A DNA stretch of 28,647 nucleotides. Origin: a virus. Below the pieces are notes generated by a model. It did no database searches and was not told the DNA's origin. It saw only the letters and a list, made by a program, of their open reading frames with translations. The position numbers and the translations under genes are program-made. This document shows positions 1 through 5,828 of this stretch, in pieces; position 1 is the first letter of the stretch; each line of letters opens with the position of its first letter. The stretch is taken from positions 1-28,647 of IMG/VR virus record IMGVR_UViG_3300034002_000019, one strand, 5' to 3'.

Positions 1-510
1 ATGACAGATAAGACGAAGGGGAGCGTGCTAACGGACGAGGAGCTGGCCGAGGAACTATCACGAGTGGGACCCAATGATCCTACTGATTGGCTGTTACGCC
101 TCCACGGCGTGTCAAAAGTGTATCAGTCGGAGTTACTGTCGCTGTTAGAGAATGCCCGGCTGGGTTTAGAAGAGAGGTGGGTACACCTAGCACCTCCCGC
201 AGCGTTAATTTGGCGCTCAGGCTTGGGCTACCGGGCTCAGCTCCCTATGTTTGCCTGCGCGGCCATGCCCCAGGAAGCCGCCGAAGGTGAGCCGAACGCC
301 GTGTCACAACTGGAAGTAGCGCGCAACATACTTGAAGAGGCGGCCGCCCGCGTGTCTGAAGATTTGAAACTGGCCGAACAGGTGCGCGCGCAGCTTGAGG
401 AGGTGGACGAAATAATCCAAAGGCTCGGGCGAGACCGAGAAGAGATTGACAGGCTGAAGGAGGAAACGCGCTCTAACATCTCGGAACTTCAACGGATGGT
501 CGCCGCATGA
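1..510 (+). CDS. Hypothetical protein with C-terminal coiled coil
   Basis: A 169-residue protein that begins at the first base of the window, so the promoter and any upstream partner are not visible. I do not recognise a family. The N-terminal ~95 residues look globular and include a tryptophan-rich patch (DWLLRL, EERWVHL, LIWRSG). From about residue 103 to 165 it is a charged heptad-like helix (EEAAARVSEDLKLAEQVRAQ, then EIIQRLGRDREEIDRL), a good coiled-coil candidate. The stop overlaps the start of the next gene by 4 nt (ATGA), which suggests translational coupling and a shared complex, since the next protein is also mostly coiled coil. The first ~250 bases are less GC-rich at third codon positions than the structural genes. 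Function unknown. Confidence 0.6.
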   Translation: MTDKTKGSVLTDEELAEELSRVGPNDPTDWLLRLHGVSKVYQSELLSLLENARLGLEERWVHLAPPAALIWRSGLGYRAQLPMFACAAMPQEAAEGEPNAVSQLEVARNILEEAAARVSEDLKLAEQVRAQLEEVDEIIQRLGRDREEIDRLKEETRSNISELQRMVAA

Positions 511-791
511 GCTGGTTGACAGATTTCGCCTCCCTCGTCCAACGCATACTCACGCTCAGCCGGGAACTCGACCAGCAGCGGGCGGACATCAAGGAGATGC
601 AGACGCAGGTCCGCGACCTCACCGCCATCGTCCGCGCGCTGGCTCAGGAGAATAGGCACGCCAGGGAGCAGGCGGAGCAAAGGCACGAAAACCTCTTACT
701 CGAAATCGATAACAGGCTGTTGAAGTTCGAGAAGGCGCTGCCGCCGGCCAGGGCGAGTAAGAAGTCCGCGAAAAAAGGCTCTAAGAAGTGA
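507..791 (+). CDS. Small coiled-coil protein with lysine-rich tail
   Basis: A 94-residue protein translated from an ATG that overlaps the upstream stop (ATGA). Residues ~15-75 form one long predicted coiled coil (SRELDQQRADIKEMQTQVRD and onward), followed by a very basic tail ending SKKSAKKGSKK. The basic tail could contact nucleic acid, which is inference. No catalytic motif is seen. With the upstream coiled-coil protein it makes a two-gene unit, which may or may not be transcribed with the ATPase gene 100 nt downstream. That gene has its own promoter-like sequence. Family not recognised. Confidence 0.62.
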   Translation: MSWLTDFASLVQRILTLSRELDQQRADIKEMQTQVRDLTAIVRALAQENRHAREQAEQRHENLLLEIDNRLLKFEKALPPARASKKSAKKGSKK

Positions 792-855
792 GCGCAGACT
801 CTCCCCTTCCCTTCACAACAATCCTTAATTCCTACCCACCCCCCTCCGAATTATC

Positions 856-885
856 TTGACTTCCCTTCCCTTCTCCGCTTATAAC
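856..885 (+). promoter_or_regulatory. Sigma70-like promoter for the ATPase gene
   Basis: TTGACT at 856-861 and TATAAC at 880-885 are separated by 18 bp in a pyrimidine-rich stretch. Both hexamers are one mismatch from consensus. The expected transcription start, about 7 nt after the -10, falls at about 892, only ~2 nt before the ATG at 894. No Shine-Dalgarno sequence could fit, so a leaderless or near-leaderless message is predicted. Inference from sequence only. Confidence 0.55.
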
Positions 886-893
886 CCCCTGCT

Positions 894-1751
894 ATGAAGG
901 CGTATAAGGCTTTTGGCCTTAAAGAGAATCCGTTCGTACCCAGCCCGAACCCGCGGTTCCTCTACCTGACCGACCAAACCAATGCTTGTCTCTTCAAGTG
1001 CAAATTTGTTATCGAGGAGAGGCAGGGGCTATCGCTTATAGTCGGAAAAATAGGCTACGGCAAGACCTCGGTGCTGCGCGAGTTGCTGAACGGCTATATC
1101 GACGATGAGACGTACAAGATCGCGATGCTCCCGAACGGCAGCTTCCCCTCCGAGATGCAGCTCGCGAAGGCCATCTCCAGCGAGCTGGGACTCCCCGGCC
1201 GCCGGTCGTTACTTGCCCAGATCAACGAGATACGGGACTACGCCTTCCAGATTTACGCCGACGGCGGGACCATCATCCTCATCATCGACGAGGCGCAGAA
1301 TCTAAAGGGCGCGCAATTCGACTTTCTCCGGGAGTTGCTCAACTTCGAGAGCAACGAGGCGAAGACCATCCAGATCATCGTCGCCGGCCAGCCCGAGATA
1401 GAGACCAAGCTCGCCACGAAGCCCGCGCTCGTCTCGCGCATCATCCTGACGAACTACCTGGACACCTTCACCTTCGAGGACATGGTGGCCGCCCTGGAGC
1501 ACCGGATACGCCTCGCGGGCGGCAAGCTGGACATCATGGCCGACGACGCGCTGAAAGCCCTCTACGTGGCAAGCAGGGGCGTCCCGCGCGAGATTATGAA
1601 GATAGCCAACGCTTCCCTTCTCCTCGCGGCCGTCAACGAGACCAGACCGATCACCGACGGCATCATCAAGCTGGCGGTCGAGAACATTCTGAGCACGGAA
1701 CGAAATGGAGAAGCGGAAACCACTGAACTTCGCGCAGGCGCTTCGCAGTAG
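894..1751 (+). CDS. ExeA/GspA-like AAA+ ATPase
   Basis: A 285-residue ATPase. The opening FGLKENPFVPSPNPRFLYL is the signature start of the ExeA/GspA-type AAA family, which also includes transposition ATPases of the TniB/TnsC/MuB kind. Walker A is GKIGYGKTS (about residues 51-59), Walker B is IILIIDEAQN (about 126-135), a sensor-like VAGQPE follows (~163-168) and an arginine-rich lid segment (LEHRIRLAGG) comes after. It ends around the usual ATPase-domain length, without the peptidoglycan-binding or membrane region of secretion ExeA, which argues against a secretion role. Its 3' end overlaps the next gene by 47 nt. In this setting a DNA-associated job (transposition targeting, replication or partition) is the best guess. 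The fold is confident; the role is inference. Confidence 0.82.
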   Translation: MKAYKAFGLKENPFVPSPNPRFLYLTDQTNACLFKCKFVIEERQGLSLIVGKIGYGKTSVLRELLNGYIDDETYKIAMLPNGSFPSEMQLAKAISSELGLPGRRSLLAQINEIRDYAFQIYADGGTIILIIDEAQNLKGAQFDFLRELLNFESNEAKTIQIIVAGQPEIETKLATKPALVSRIILTNYLDTFTFEDMVAALEHRIRLAGGKLDIMADDALKALYVASRGVPREIMKIANASLLLAAVNETRPITDGIIKLAVENILSTERNGEAETTELRAGASQ

Positions 1752-2487
1752 GCCGCGCGAGACGCCCGATAGCCAAGCGACAGAACAACAGATATCCACC
1801 ACCGCTGATAGCCAGCTATCCACCACATCGGCTAGCCAGCAACCCACCACGGTGGCAACCCAGATTCCACCAGCTAGCCTGCTAGCCACCACCCCTTCGG
1901 AGCCGGCTATCCAGCAAGCCCGAAAGCGCAAGGTGGATAGCCACCGCAAGAAGCGTGCGGATAGCCGAAAAGGCGACCGGCATCGTGGGGATAAAGTGCC
2001 ATTCAATAACCGATTGAGCTCGGAAACGGTCAATCGTATCAAACACTTCTGCTTGGATCATGGGCTAGAGCAACAGGAGTTCGCAGAGCTCGCGGCTATC
2101 CACTTTATGGACGCGGTGGATAGCCAGAAAGCAAAAGCTGTGGATAGCAAGCTAGCCCTTGATGATAGAGATATGATGATACTATTTAGAACGGAGCTTA
2201 GTATCATCAATCTCTACCTTCAGTACAACCCTGAAAACCGGTGGAAACCGGCCGACGACTACGAGGCTCAGCGGTATAACGGGAAGGACATACGCCTGGT
2301 CGAAATCGGTATTATCCAGACCCAATTCAACGCGAGGTTCAAGAAGGTCAACTCGTTCAAATACTACACGACCGAGATAGACGAGGCGCTGGCCGTGCCC
2401 CTCACAGGTGAGACAATCGACATCATGCTCAGGCAGGGCCGCCGCAGGTGGGAACAGGCGACCGGCAAGCCTATAAGCACACCTTAA
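1705..2487 (+). CDS. Ribbon-helix-helix DNA-binding protein with repeat-bearing gene
   Basis: A 260-residue protein whose ATG lies inside the 3' end of the ATPase gene (47-nt overlap), so the two are probably coexpressed. Residues ~15-70 are disordered, rich in Ser/Thr/Gln, with recurrent DSQ, LSTT and DSRK words. A basic linker (RKRKVDSHRKKRADSRKG) follows. Residues ~93-130 (VPFNNRLSSETVNRIKHF then LEQQEFAELAAIHFM) match the strand-helix-helix pattern of ribbon-helix-helix DNA-binding domains. The C-terminal ~110 residues are an unrecognised globular domain. The recurrent residues arise because the DNA holds many GGATAGC words in both orientations, all in the same codon phase. The gene may therefore contain its own product's binding sites, as in self-regulated replication or partition genes. 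That link is inference. Confidence 0.72.
   Translation: MEKRKPLNFAQALRSRPRETPDSQATEQQISTTADSQLSTTSASQQPTTVATQIPPASLLATTPSEPAIQQARKRKVDSHRKKRADSRKGDRHRGDKVPFNNRLSSETVNRIKHFCLDHGLEQQEFAELAAIHFMDAVDSQKAKAVDSKLALDDRDMMILFRTELSIINLYLQYNPENRWKPADDYEAQRYNGKDIRLVEIGIIQTQFNARFKKVNSFKYYTTEIDEALAVPLTGETIDIMLRQGRRRWEQATGKPISTP
1768..2157 (+). repeat. Iteron-like GGATAGC repeats within a coding sequence
   Basis: Exact GGATAGC or its complement GCTATCC occurs at 1815-1821, 1906-1912, 1935-1941, 1959-1965, 2095-2101, 2118-2124 and 2142-2148. Near-matches occur at 1768 (GATAGCCA), 1792 (ATATCCACC) and 1807 (GATAGCCAG), and related GCTAGCC words at 1831, 1881 and 2151. The fuller consensus is about GGTGGATAGCCA. 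Both orientations occur, and 1932-1945 (GGTGGATAGCCACC) is nearly a palindrome. All copies sit in one reading phase of the RHH gene. Two further exact copies lie at 26736-26742 and 26757-26763. I found none elsewhere by eye. Confidence 0.8.
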
Positions 2488-2547
2488 AAAAACTCCCCTA
2501 ACTGATAAGAAAATCTTAACTTTAACGCCAAAAACAAGGGCGTTTCA

Positions 2548-2556
2548 TGCTACAAT
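2548..2556 (+). promoter_or_regulatory. Extended -10 promoter candidate
   Basis: TG at 2548-2549, one base, then TACAAT at 2551-2556 gives an extended -10 element one mismatch from TATAAT. No good -35 hexamer lies at the right distance. A small inverted repeat (AACGCC 2524-2529 with GGCGTT 2539-2544) lies just upstream. GTTTT-N7-AAAAC (2565-2581) covers the predicted start at about 2563 and could be an operator. Confidence 0.4.
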
Positions 2557-2562
2557 GCCGGC

Positions 2563-2801
2563 GTGTTTTGAACGTGAAAACAGGCGGCGCGTCCAACCCC
2601 TTCCACAGAGTCTAAACGCGACCGCCTGCCTTATCCGCTGACAGGCAGCGGGGCGGCAATCTTAGCATAAGTTTTGCCTCAAACAACCCCGCCGACCTGT
2701 TCCGCTCAGGAGCAGCCGGAGGGAAGTGTCGGCAGGGCAGAGAAGACACAGAGGCCGCCCGATTCGCGCATATTTGGCGCGCGGGGCGGCCTTTCTCTTT
2801 T
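2563..2801 (+). ncRNA. Candidate structured small RNA or leader
   Basis: The 344-nt gap 2488-2831 has no convincing gene on either strand. Downstream of an extended -10 sequence it holds nested hairpins: CAGGCGG-CGCGT (2581-2592) pairs with 2616-2628 with one bulge, CTGCCT (2626-2631) pairs with AGGCAG (2643-2648) as an alternative to the first stem, and GCGGGG (2648-2653) pairs with CCCCGC (2687-2692). A strong terminator ends at 2801. A promoter, mutually exclusive stems and a terminator within ~240 nt are what a trans-acting small RNA or a regulated leader looks like. No known RNA family is recognised. Confidence 0.32.
2752..2801 (+). terminator. Rho-independent terminator
   Basis: AGGCCGCCC (2752-2760) pairs with GGGCGGCCT (2784-2792), and CGCGC (2765-2769) pairs with GCGCG (2777-2781), around a short loop. 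The T-rich tail TTTCTCTTTT follows at 2792-2801. This would stop rightward transcription before the 2832 gene, which would then need its own promoter or read-through. Confidence 0.68.
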
Positions 2802-2831
2802 CCCCTCGGCCTTCCCGCCGAAAGGGGAAAA

Positions 2832-3233
2832 TTGAGGCATCAACTACGACAACTCGCGACCGGAGCGCCCGTCTTCCGATCCACATCCCGAGACATCATC
2901 AGCCTTCGGAGCGCACACGCAGCCCCCTTCGGCATCTTTCCCCGCTTGGCCGCCTACCGCGTCGATGACGACGGAAGCGGTGCCAAGCTCATCTTCGAAC
3001 AGGACCGGAGGCGGAGGCGGGCGGCAGACCCGCGCCTGAGCTTGGAGCGGCAACTCCGCTACATCGAGCGGGACGCCTTCAAGGCCGTGAGCGGCGCCCG
3101 AACCTTCGGACAGGCGCTAGACGCTACCGCCAGAGCCGCCGCGAGGCTCGCCATTGTGCATGAAGTCCGAAGGTACTGTCTGGGGGTTGAAACTGAGGGT
3201 GACGCGCGAGCCTCAACTCCCCTCTCGGCGTAG
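2832..3233 (+). CDS. Hypothetical basic protein
   Basis: A 133-residue reading frame starting with TTG, preceded by an AAAGGGGA Shine-Dalgarno-like sequence. The composition is arginine- and alanine-rich. The C-terminal half (LERQLRYIERDAFKAV and QALDATARAAARLAIVHEVR) looks like real amphipathic helices and not an out-of-frame shadow. I recognise no family. It lies directly after the terminator at 2752-2801 and 7 nt before a small membrane-protein gene. The TTG start and lack of a recognisable domain keep confidence moderate; a shorter product from an internal start is possible. Confidence 0.48.
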   Translation: MRHQLRQLATGAPVFRSTSRDIISLRSAHAAPFGIFPRLAAYRVDDDGSGAKLIFEQDRRRRRAADPRLSLERQLRYIERDAFKAVSGARTFGQALDATARAAARLAIVHEVRRYCLGVETEGDARASTPLSA

Positions 3234-3240
3234 AAAATTT

Positions 3241-3450
3241 ATGTTTTTCAGCAGCAGTGGAATTAAGGCGAGCACCATTCACACCAGCCTGACCGTCCTT
3301 TGGGCGCTGCTGGCAATACCGACGCTCCTTTGGTGGCGGGAGTCGGTGACGTGGGTGGCGTTGATGAGTTTGTGGGCGAACATCGGCTCGCATTGGGCGG
3401 CCAGAGAGGCCGCGAAGGCGAAGGAGAGCCAAGCGAAGGAGGTTTCCTAG
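3241..3450 (+). CDS. Small membrane protein, two transmembrane helices (holin-like)
   Basis: A 69-residue protein. The ATG at 3241 is preferred over the upstream in-frame start at 3154 because the latter adds a charged, non-helical segment. Two hydrophobic helices separated by a short charged turn are seen: about residues 14-27 (TSLTVLWALLAIPTLLWW) and 32-45 (TWVALMSLWANIGSHW). A charged tail (AREAAKAKESQAKE) follows. Size, two-helix topology and position at the head of a phage late region fit a holin or other small phage membrane protein, but there is no family signature and no endolysin next to it. No clear Shine-Dalgarno precedes the ATG. Confidence 0.55.
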   Translation: MFFSSSGIKASTIHTSLTVLWALLAIPTLLWWRESVTWVALMSLWANIGSHWAAREAAKAKESQAKEVS

Positions 3451-3458
3451 CACCTGTG

Positions 3459-4064
3459 ATGTCCCCGCTGACTTCCCCCACGCGCCGGGCCCCTTCCCGC
3501 GCGACTCCGCCGTCCTCAAAGAAGTGCGGCGGGCCGTGCGGGCGGAGGCTTCCCCCGGAGGCGTTCGGCGTTCGCAGGAAGAGCAAGGACGGCCGCTTCC
3601 CCCTCTGCAAGAAGTGCCGTAGTGAGACGCGCGGCTCGCAAAGTAAGGAAGGGCAGCAAGCCCGGGCGCTCGAAAAGGAGCTGTGGGTCATGCGGGAGGC
3701 TTACTCGGGCGTCCCCGCTCTGGCCGACATACTCAACCGCGCACTAGAGGAGGTGCGGCTGATAGCAGCACCCGGCGCGAAGTTCGGAGAGCAGGTGGCT
3801 ACCGTCCGCCGCGCGATATTGATAGAGGGGTGTCGGGGCGTGGAGGAAACAATGGAAGAGACGGGGCTGTCGCGGTGGGTCGTAGACCGCGCCCTGGAGA
3901 AGCTGGTCAGCGATGGCGTGCTCGAAACTCGCGACCGTTTCTGTCTGCCGGATGAGGCCGGCGAGCCCGGCCGCCCCGTCACCGAATACCACCCGACGGA
4001 CACGCCGCGGGGCGAGGTCTTCACCCACATCCTCGACCGCTCGCGCGACGACCATCTGCTCTGA
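3459..4064 (+). CDS. Zinc-ribbon plus winged-helix DNA-binding protein
   Basis: A 201-residue protein. The reading frame is open further upstream, but the ATG at 3459 (or GTG at 3456) starts just after the previous stop and before the first recognisable domain. Residues ~22-50 hold a two-pair cysteine motif (KKCGGPC, P-x2-F, then DGRFPLCKKC) like small zinc-ribbon domains. A helical linker follows. About residues 110-155 (VRRAILIEGCRGVEETMEE and LSRWVVDRALEKLVSDGVLE) read as a winged helix-turn-helix. This is probably a phage transcriptional regulator. It sits immediately upstream of the late operon and of the AT-rich motif at 4062-4082, so control of late genes is a reasonable guess. The same kind of zinc domain opens the HNH protein at 20266. 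Confidence 0.7.
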   Translation: MSPLTSPTRRAPSRATPPSSKKCGGPCGRRLPPEAFGVRRKSKDGRFPLCKKCRSETRGSQSKEGQQARALEKELWVMREAYSGVPALADILNRALEEVRLIAAPGAKFGEQVATVRRAILIEGCRGVEETMEETGLSRWVVDRALEKLVSDGVLETRDRFCLPDEAGEPGRPVTEYHPTDTPRGEVFTHILDRSRDDHLL

Positions 4065-4082
4065 AACCTTTCCGCAAAATAA
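4062..4082 (+). promoter_or_regulatory. 21-bp AT-rich motif, copy 1 (candidate late promoter)
   Basis: TGAAACCTTT, three bases, then CAAAATAA. The same layout recurs at 9919-9939 with 18 of 21 positions identical, including the stop codon TGA at its start. This copy lies 28 nt before the first gene of the morphogenesis operon. It could be a phage-specific promoter or a regulator site. It does not match sigma70 consensus well. Confidence 0.42.
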
Positions 4083-4110
4083 ATGCCGCCTCCTGGCTTA
4101 CCTTTAGGCC

Positions 4111-4407
4111 GTGGAAATCTGGGAGAGAGTTATAGAGAGGTTCGGCCTGCCGCTCGCCGGCCTCATCGGCCTGGTCTGGTTTTTTAACCGCACGCTCTGG
4201 CCGTTCCTCAAGGAAAGAATCGCCGCCGCCGAGAAGGCGCTCTCCGACCAAGTGACCGAGGCGCGCGAGGCACGCAGGGAAGACCAGAAGGAATTTCTTG
4301 CGGCGTTGGCGCGGCGCGACCAGAAGATGGAAGAGCAGACCGACGCCCTCCGGCAGTTGACGCAGAAAATCGACGAGCAGAAAGGGCCACGCTCACATGG
4401 CAGATAA
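4111..4407 (+). CDS. Small membrane-anchored coiled-coil protein
   Basis: A 98-residue protein starting with GTG. One transmembrane helix lies near the N-terminus (about residues 12-28, LPLAGLIGLVWFFNRTLW). A long charged coiled coil makes up the rest (AEKALSDQVTEAREARRED and LRQLTQKIDEQ). This layout is common among small phage membrane proteins of the holin/haemolysin-like type, but no family is identified. The 3' end overlaps the next gene by 11 nt, and the pair with the next membrane protein suggests a lysis or envelope role. The Shine-Dalgarno is weak. It is the first gene after the AT-rich motif at 4062-4082. Confidence 0.66.
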   Translation: MEIWERVIERFGLPLAGLIGLVWFFNRTLWPFLKERIAAAEKALSDQVTEAREARREDQKEFLAALARRDQKMEEQTDALRQLTQKIDEQKGPRSHGR

Positions 4408-4759
4408 CATCTTCAACTTCTGGTTTCTCGTAACGGTGTCCGACGCGATAGGCGCCGTGCTCGCCGCCGTCCTCCTGTATCGCCTGGGCACGCGTTTCGG
4501 CCGCTCCCTCGGCATCTTCGCCGCCGCCATCGCTTTCGAGGCCGTCGTCGCCGGAGCTTCGCTCGTCCTGTTCTTCCCCAACGAGGCCACGGTCGCCCCC
4601 TGGTTCGCTATCACGCGCGTCATAGGGCGCGGGGTTAAGGCCGCGGCAGTTTGGATGCTTGCGCTCTGGCTGCTCAACATCTGTCAGCGTCCACGCGAAG
4701 GAATCCACTACACCGTGAGCGCGTCGCGCGCGGAAGGGACGCAGGATGCCGAGCGTTGA
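4397..4759 (+). CDS. Small integral membrane protein, three helices
   Basis: A 120-residue protein with three hydrophobic segments: about residues 5-28 (FWFLVTVSDAIGAVLAAVLL), 38-60 (LGIFAAAIAFEAVVAGASL) and 79-96 (VKAAAVWMLALWLLNIC). A polar C-terminus follows. The start overlaps the previous coding sequence by 11 nt and the end overlaps the next gene by 14 nt, so it is part of the same translationally coupled string. Function is unknown. A holin-like role is possible by topology and position, but nothing in the sequence proves it. Confidence 0.66.
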   Translation: MADNIFNFWFLVTVSDAIGAVLAAVLLYRLGTRFGRSLGIFAAAIAFEAVVAGASLVLFFPNEATVAPWFAITRVIGRGVKAAAVWMLALWLLNICQRPREGIHYTVSASRAEGTQDAER

Positions 4760-5336
4760 AGTCTCAGGCGACGTCCGCGGCCTCGTCACCCTCGACGAGC
4801 AGCTAACCTACGCGGCGGCGGTCGCGCTGACGCGGACGGCGAAGGACTCACAGGCCGCCTCCGTCGCGGCCATCAGGCAAACCTTCACCACGCGCGGGGC
4901 GTGGTATCAGCCGGGCAGCCGGTTCGGCGTCCGCATCACTCCCGCGACTAAGGCTCGGCTTGAGGCCGCCGTGAGAACGGCCGCCGACTGGCTCGTCCCG
5001 CACGAGACCGGCGAGGACAAGGTGGCGGGCGGAGGGGGGCTGCTCGCCGTCCCCCTCGTCGGTCGCGGGCGGCCTCGGCCAAGCAGGGGCGCGAAGGTCA
5101 GGGCGGACTTAAAGCCCCGCGCCCTCGCCGGCAGGAGCGTCGTCATCAATACGAGTCGCGGCCCCGTGCTCTTCGCCCGACAGGATAGGCGGCTGGTCGC
5201 CTTCTACGGTTTGGAGAGGCGGGCGCGGATTAGGAAGCGTTCGACGGTCATCGAGCCGACGGTTCGGACGTTCGGCAGGAACTTCGGCGGGCGGCTGGCC
5301 GAAGCCCTCGCGGAAGCTCTTCGGACGGCCGAATGA
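4746..5336 (+). CDS. Minor tail protein Z-like (tail completion) protein
   Basis: A 196-residue protein. Residues ~18-72 (an alanine-rich helix AVALTRTAKDSQAASVAAIR, then TFTTRGAWYQPGS, then ITPATKARLEAAV) follow the pattern of lambda gpZ/HK97 gp10-like tail completion proteins: a long helix, an aromatic turn, then a strand beginning with V/I and AT-K. The C-terminal end is basic and helical (TFGRNFGGRLAEALAEAL). In lambda the Z gene sits between the head-tail joiner FII and tail terminator U. Here the FII-like and U-like genes are adjacent at 12258-13020, and this gene lies before the terminase instead. Family assignment is by pattern only. Confidence 0.6.
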   Translation: MPSVEVSGDVRGLVTLDEQLTYAAAVALTRTAKDSQAASVAAIRQTFTTRGAWYQPGSRFGVRITPATKARLEAAVRTAADWLVPHETGEDKVAGGGGLLAVPLVGRGRPRPSRGAKVRADLKPRALAGRSVVINTSRGPVLFARQDRRLVAFYGLERRARIRKRSTVIEPTVRTFGRNFGGRLAEALAEALRTAE

Positions 5337-5351
5337 GATTCGGGGAGTCAC

Positions 5352-5828
5352 ATGGCTAAAGGGGGCAAAAAGGGAGAGCTACTGAATACGTCTCAGCTCG
5401 CCAGGCGGGCGGGGCTCGACCGCGCGACCGTCAAGTCGAAGCTCGAAACTAAGGGGGTGCGGCCGCAGGAAGAGAAGGCTAACAGAAAGCTCTACGACGC
5501 CGACGAAGCCCTGAATGCGCTAACGGGTGACGGCACGACGGGGCTACGGAAGGCGCAGACGATGAAGGTGGCGGTCGAGGCCGCCCGCGCCAAAATAAAG
5601 CTCGACAAGGAGCAGGGCGACGTGGTTCCGCTCGCGGACGCCCGCTCTGATTTGCAGGAGGTGGTAAAGCGCATCCACCAGCATTTCACCGTGACGAGCC
5701 CGTCGGTGCTCGCGCCGCAACTCCGCGGGCGCAACGTCTCTCAGATAGAAAGGGCAATCAGGGAGAACGCAGAGCAGTTTTTCCGCGACCTCCGCGCCGA
5801 GTTCGAGACCTACCTGCATGAAGACTAG
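5352..5828 (+). CDS. Terminase small subunit, Nu1-like
   Basis: A 158-residue protein. The N-terminus (LLNTSQLARRAGLDRATVKS, about residues 10-29) is a helix-turn-helix of the Nu1 type that recognises the packaging site. The middle (MKVAVEAARAKIKLDKEQGD) is the typical helix before a short VVPLADAR turn, as in Nu1/DUF1441 small terminases. The C-terminal helices probably bind the large subunit. The stop overlaps the large terminase start by 11 nt. Together they form the DNA-packaging enzyme that cuts concatemers and feeds DNA into the prohead. A packaging (cos-like) site would be expected nearby but is not identified. Confidence 0.78.
   Translation: MAKGGKKGELLNTSQLARRAGLDRATVKSKLETKGVRPQEEKANRKLYDADEALNALTGDGTTGLRKAQTMKVAVEAARAKIKLDKEQGDVVPLADARSDLQEVVKRIHQHFTVTSPSVLAPQLRGRNVSQIERAIRENAEQFFRDLRAEFETYLHED

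Noticed and set aside
1768-2157. A CRISPR array
   Set aside because: The repeats are 7-12 bp, occur in both orientations with irregular spacing, and lie inside a coding frame; no cas genes are present.
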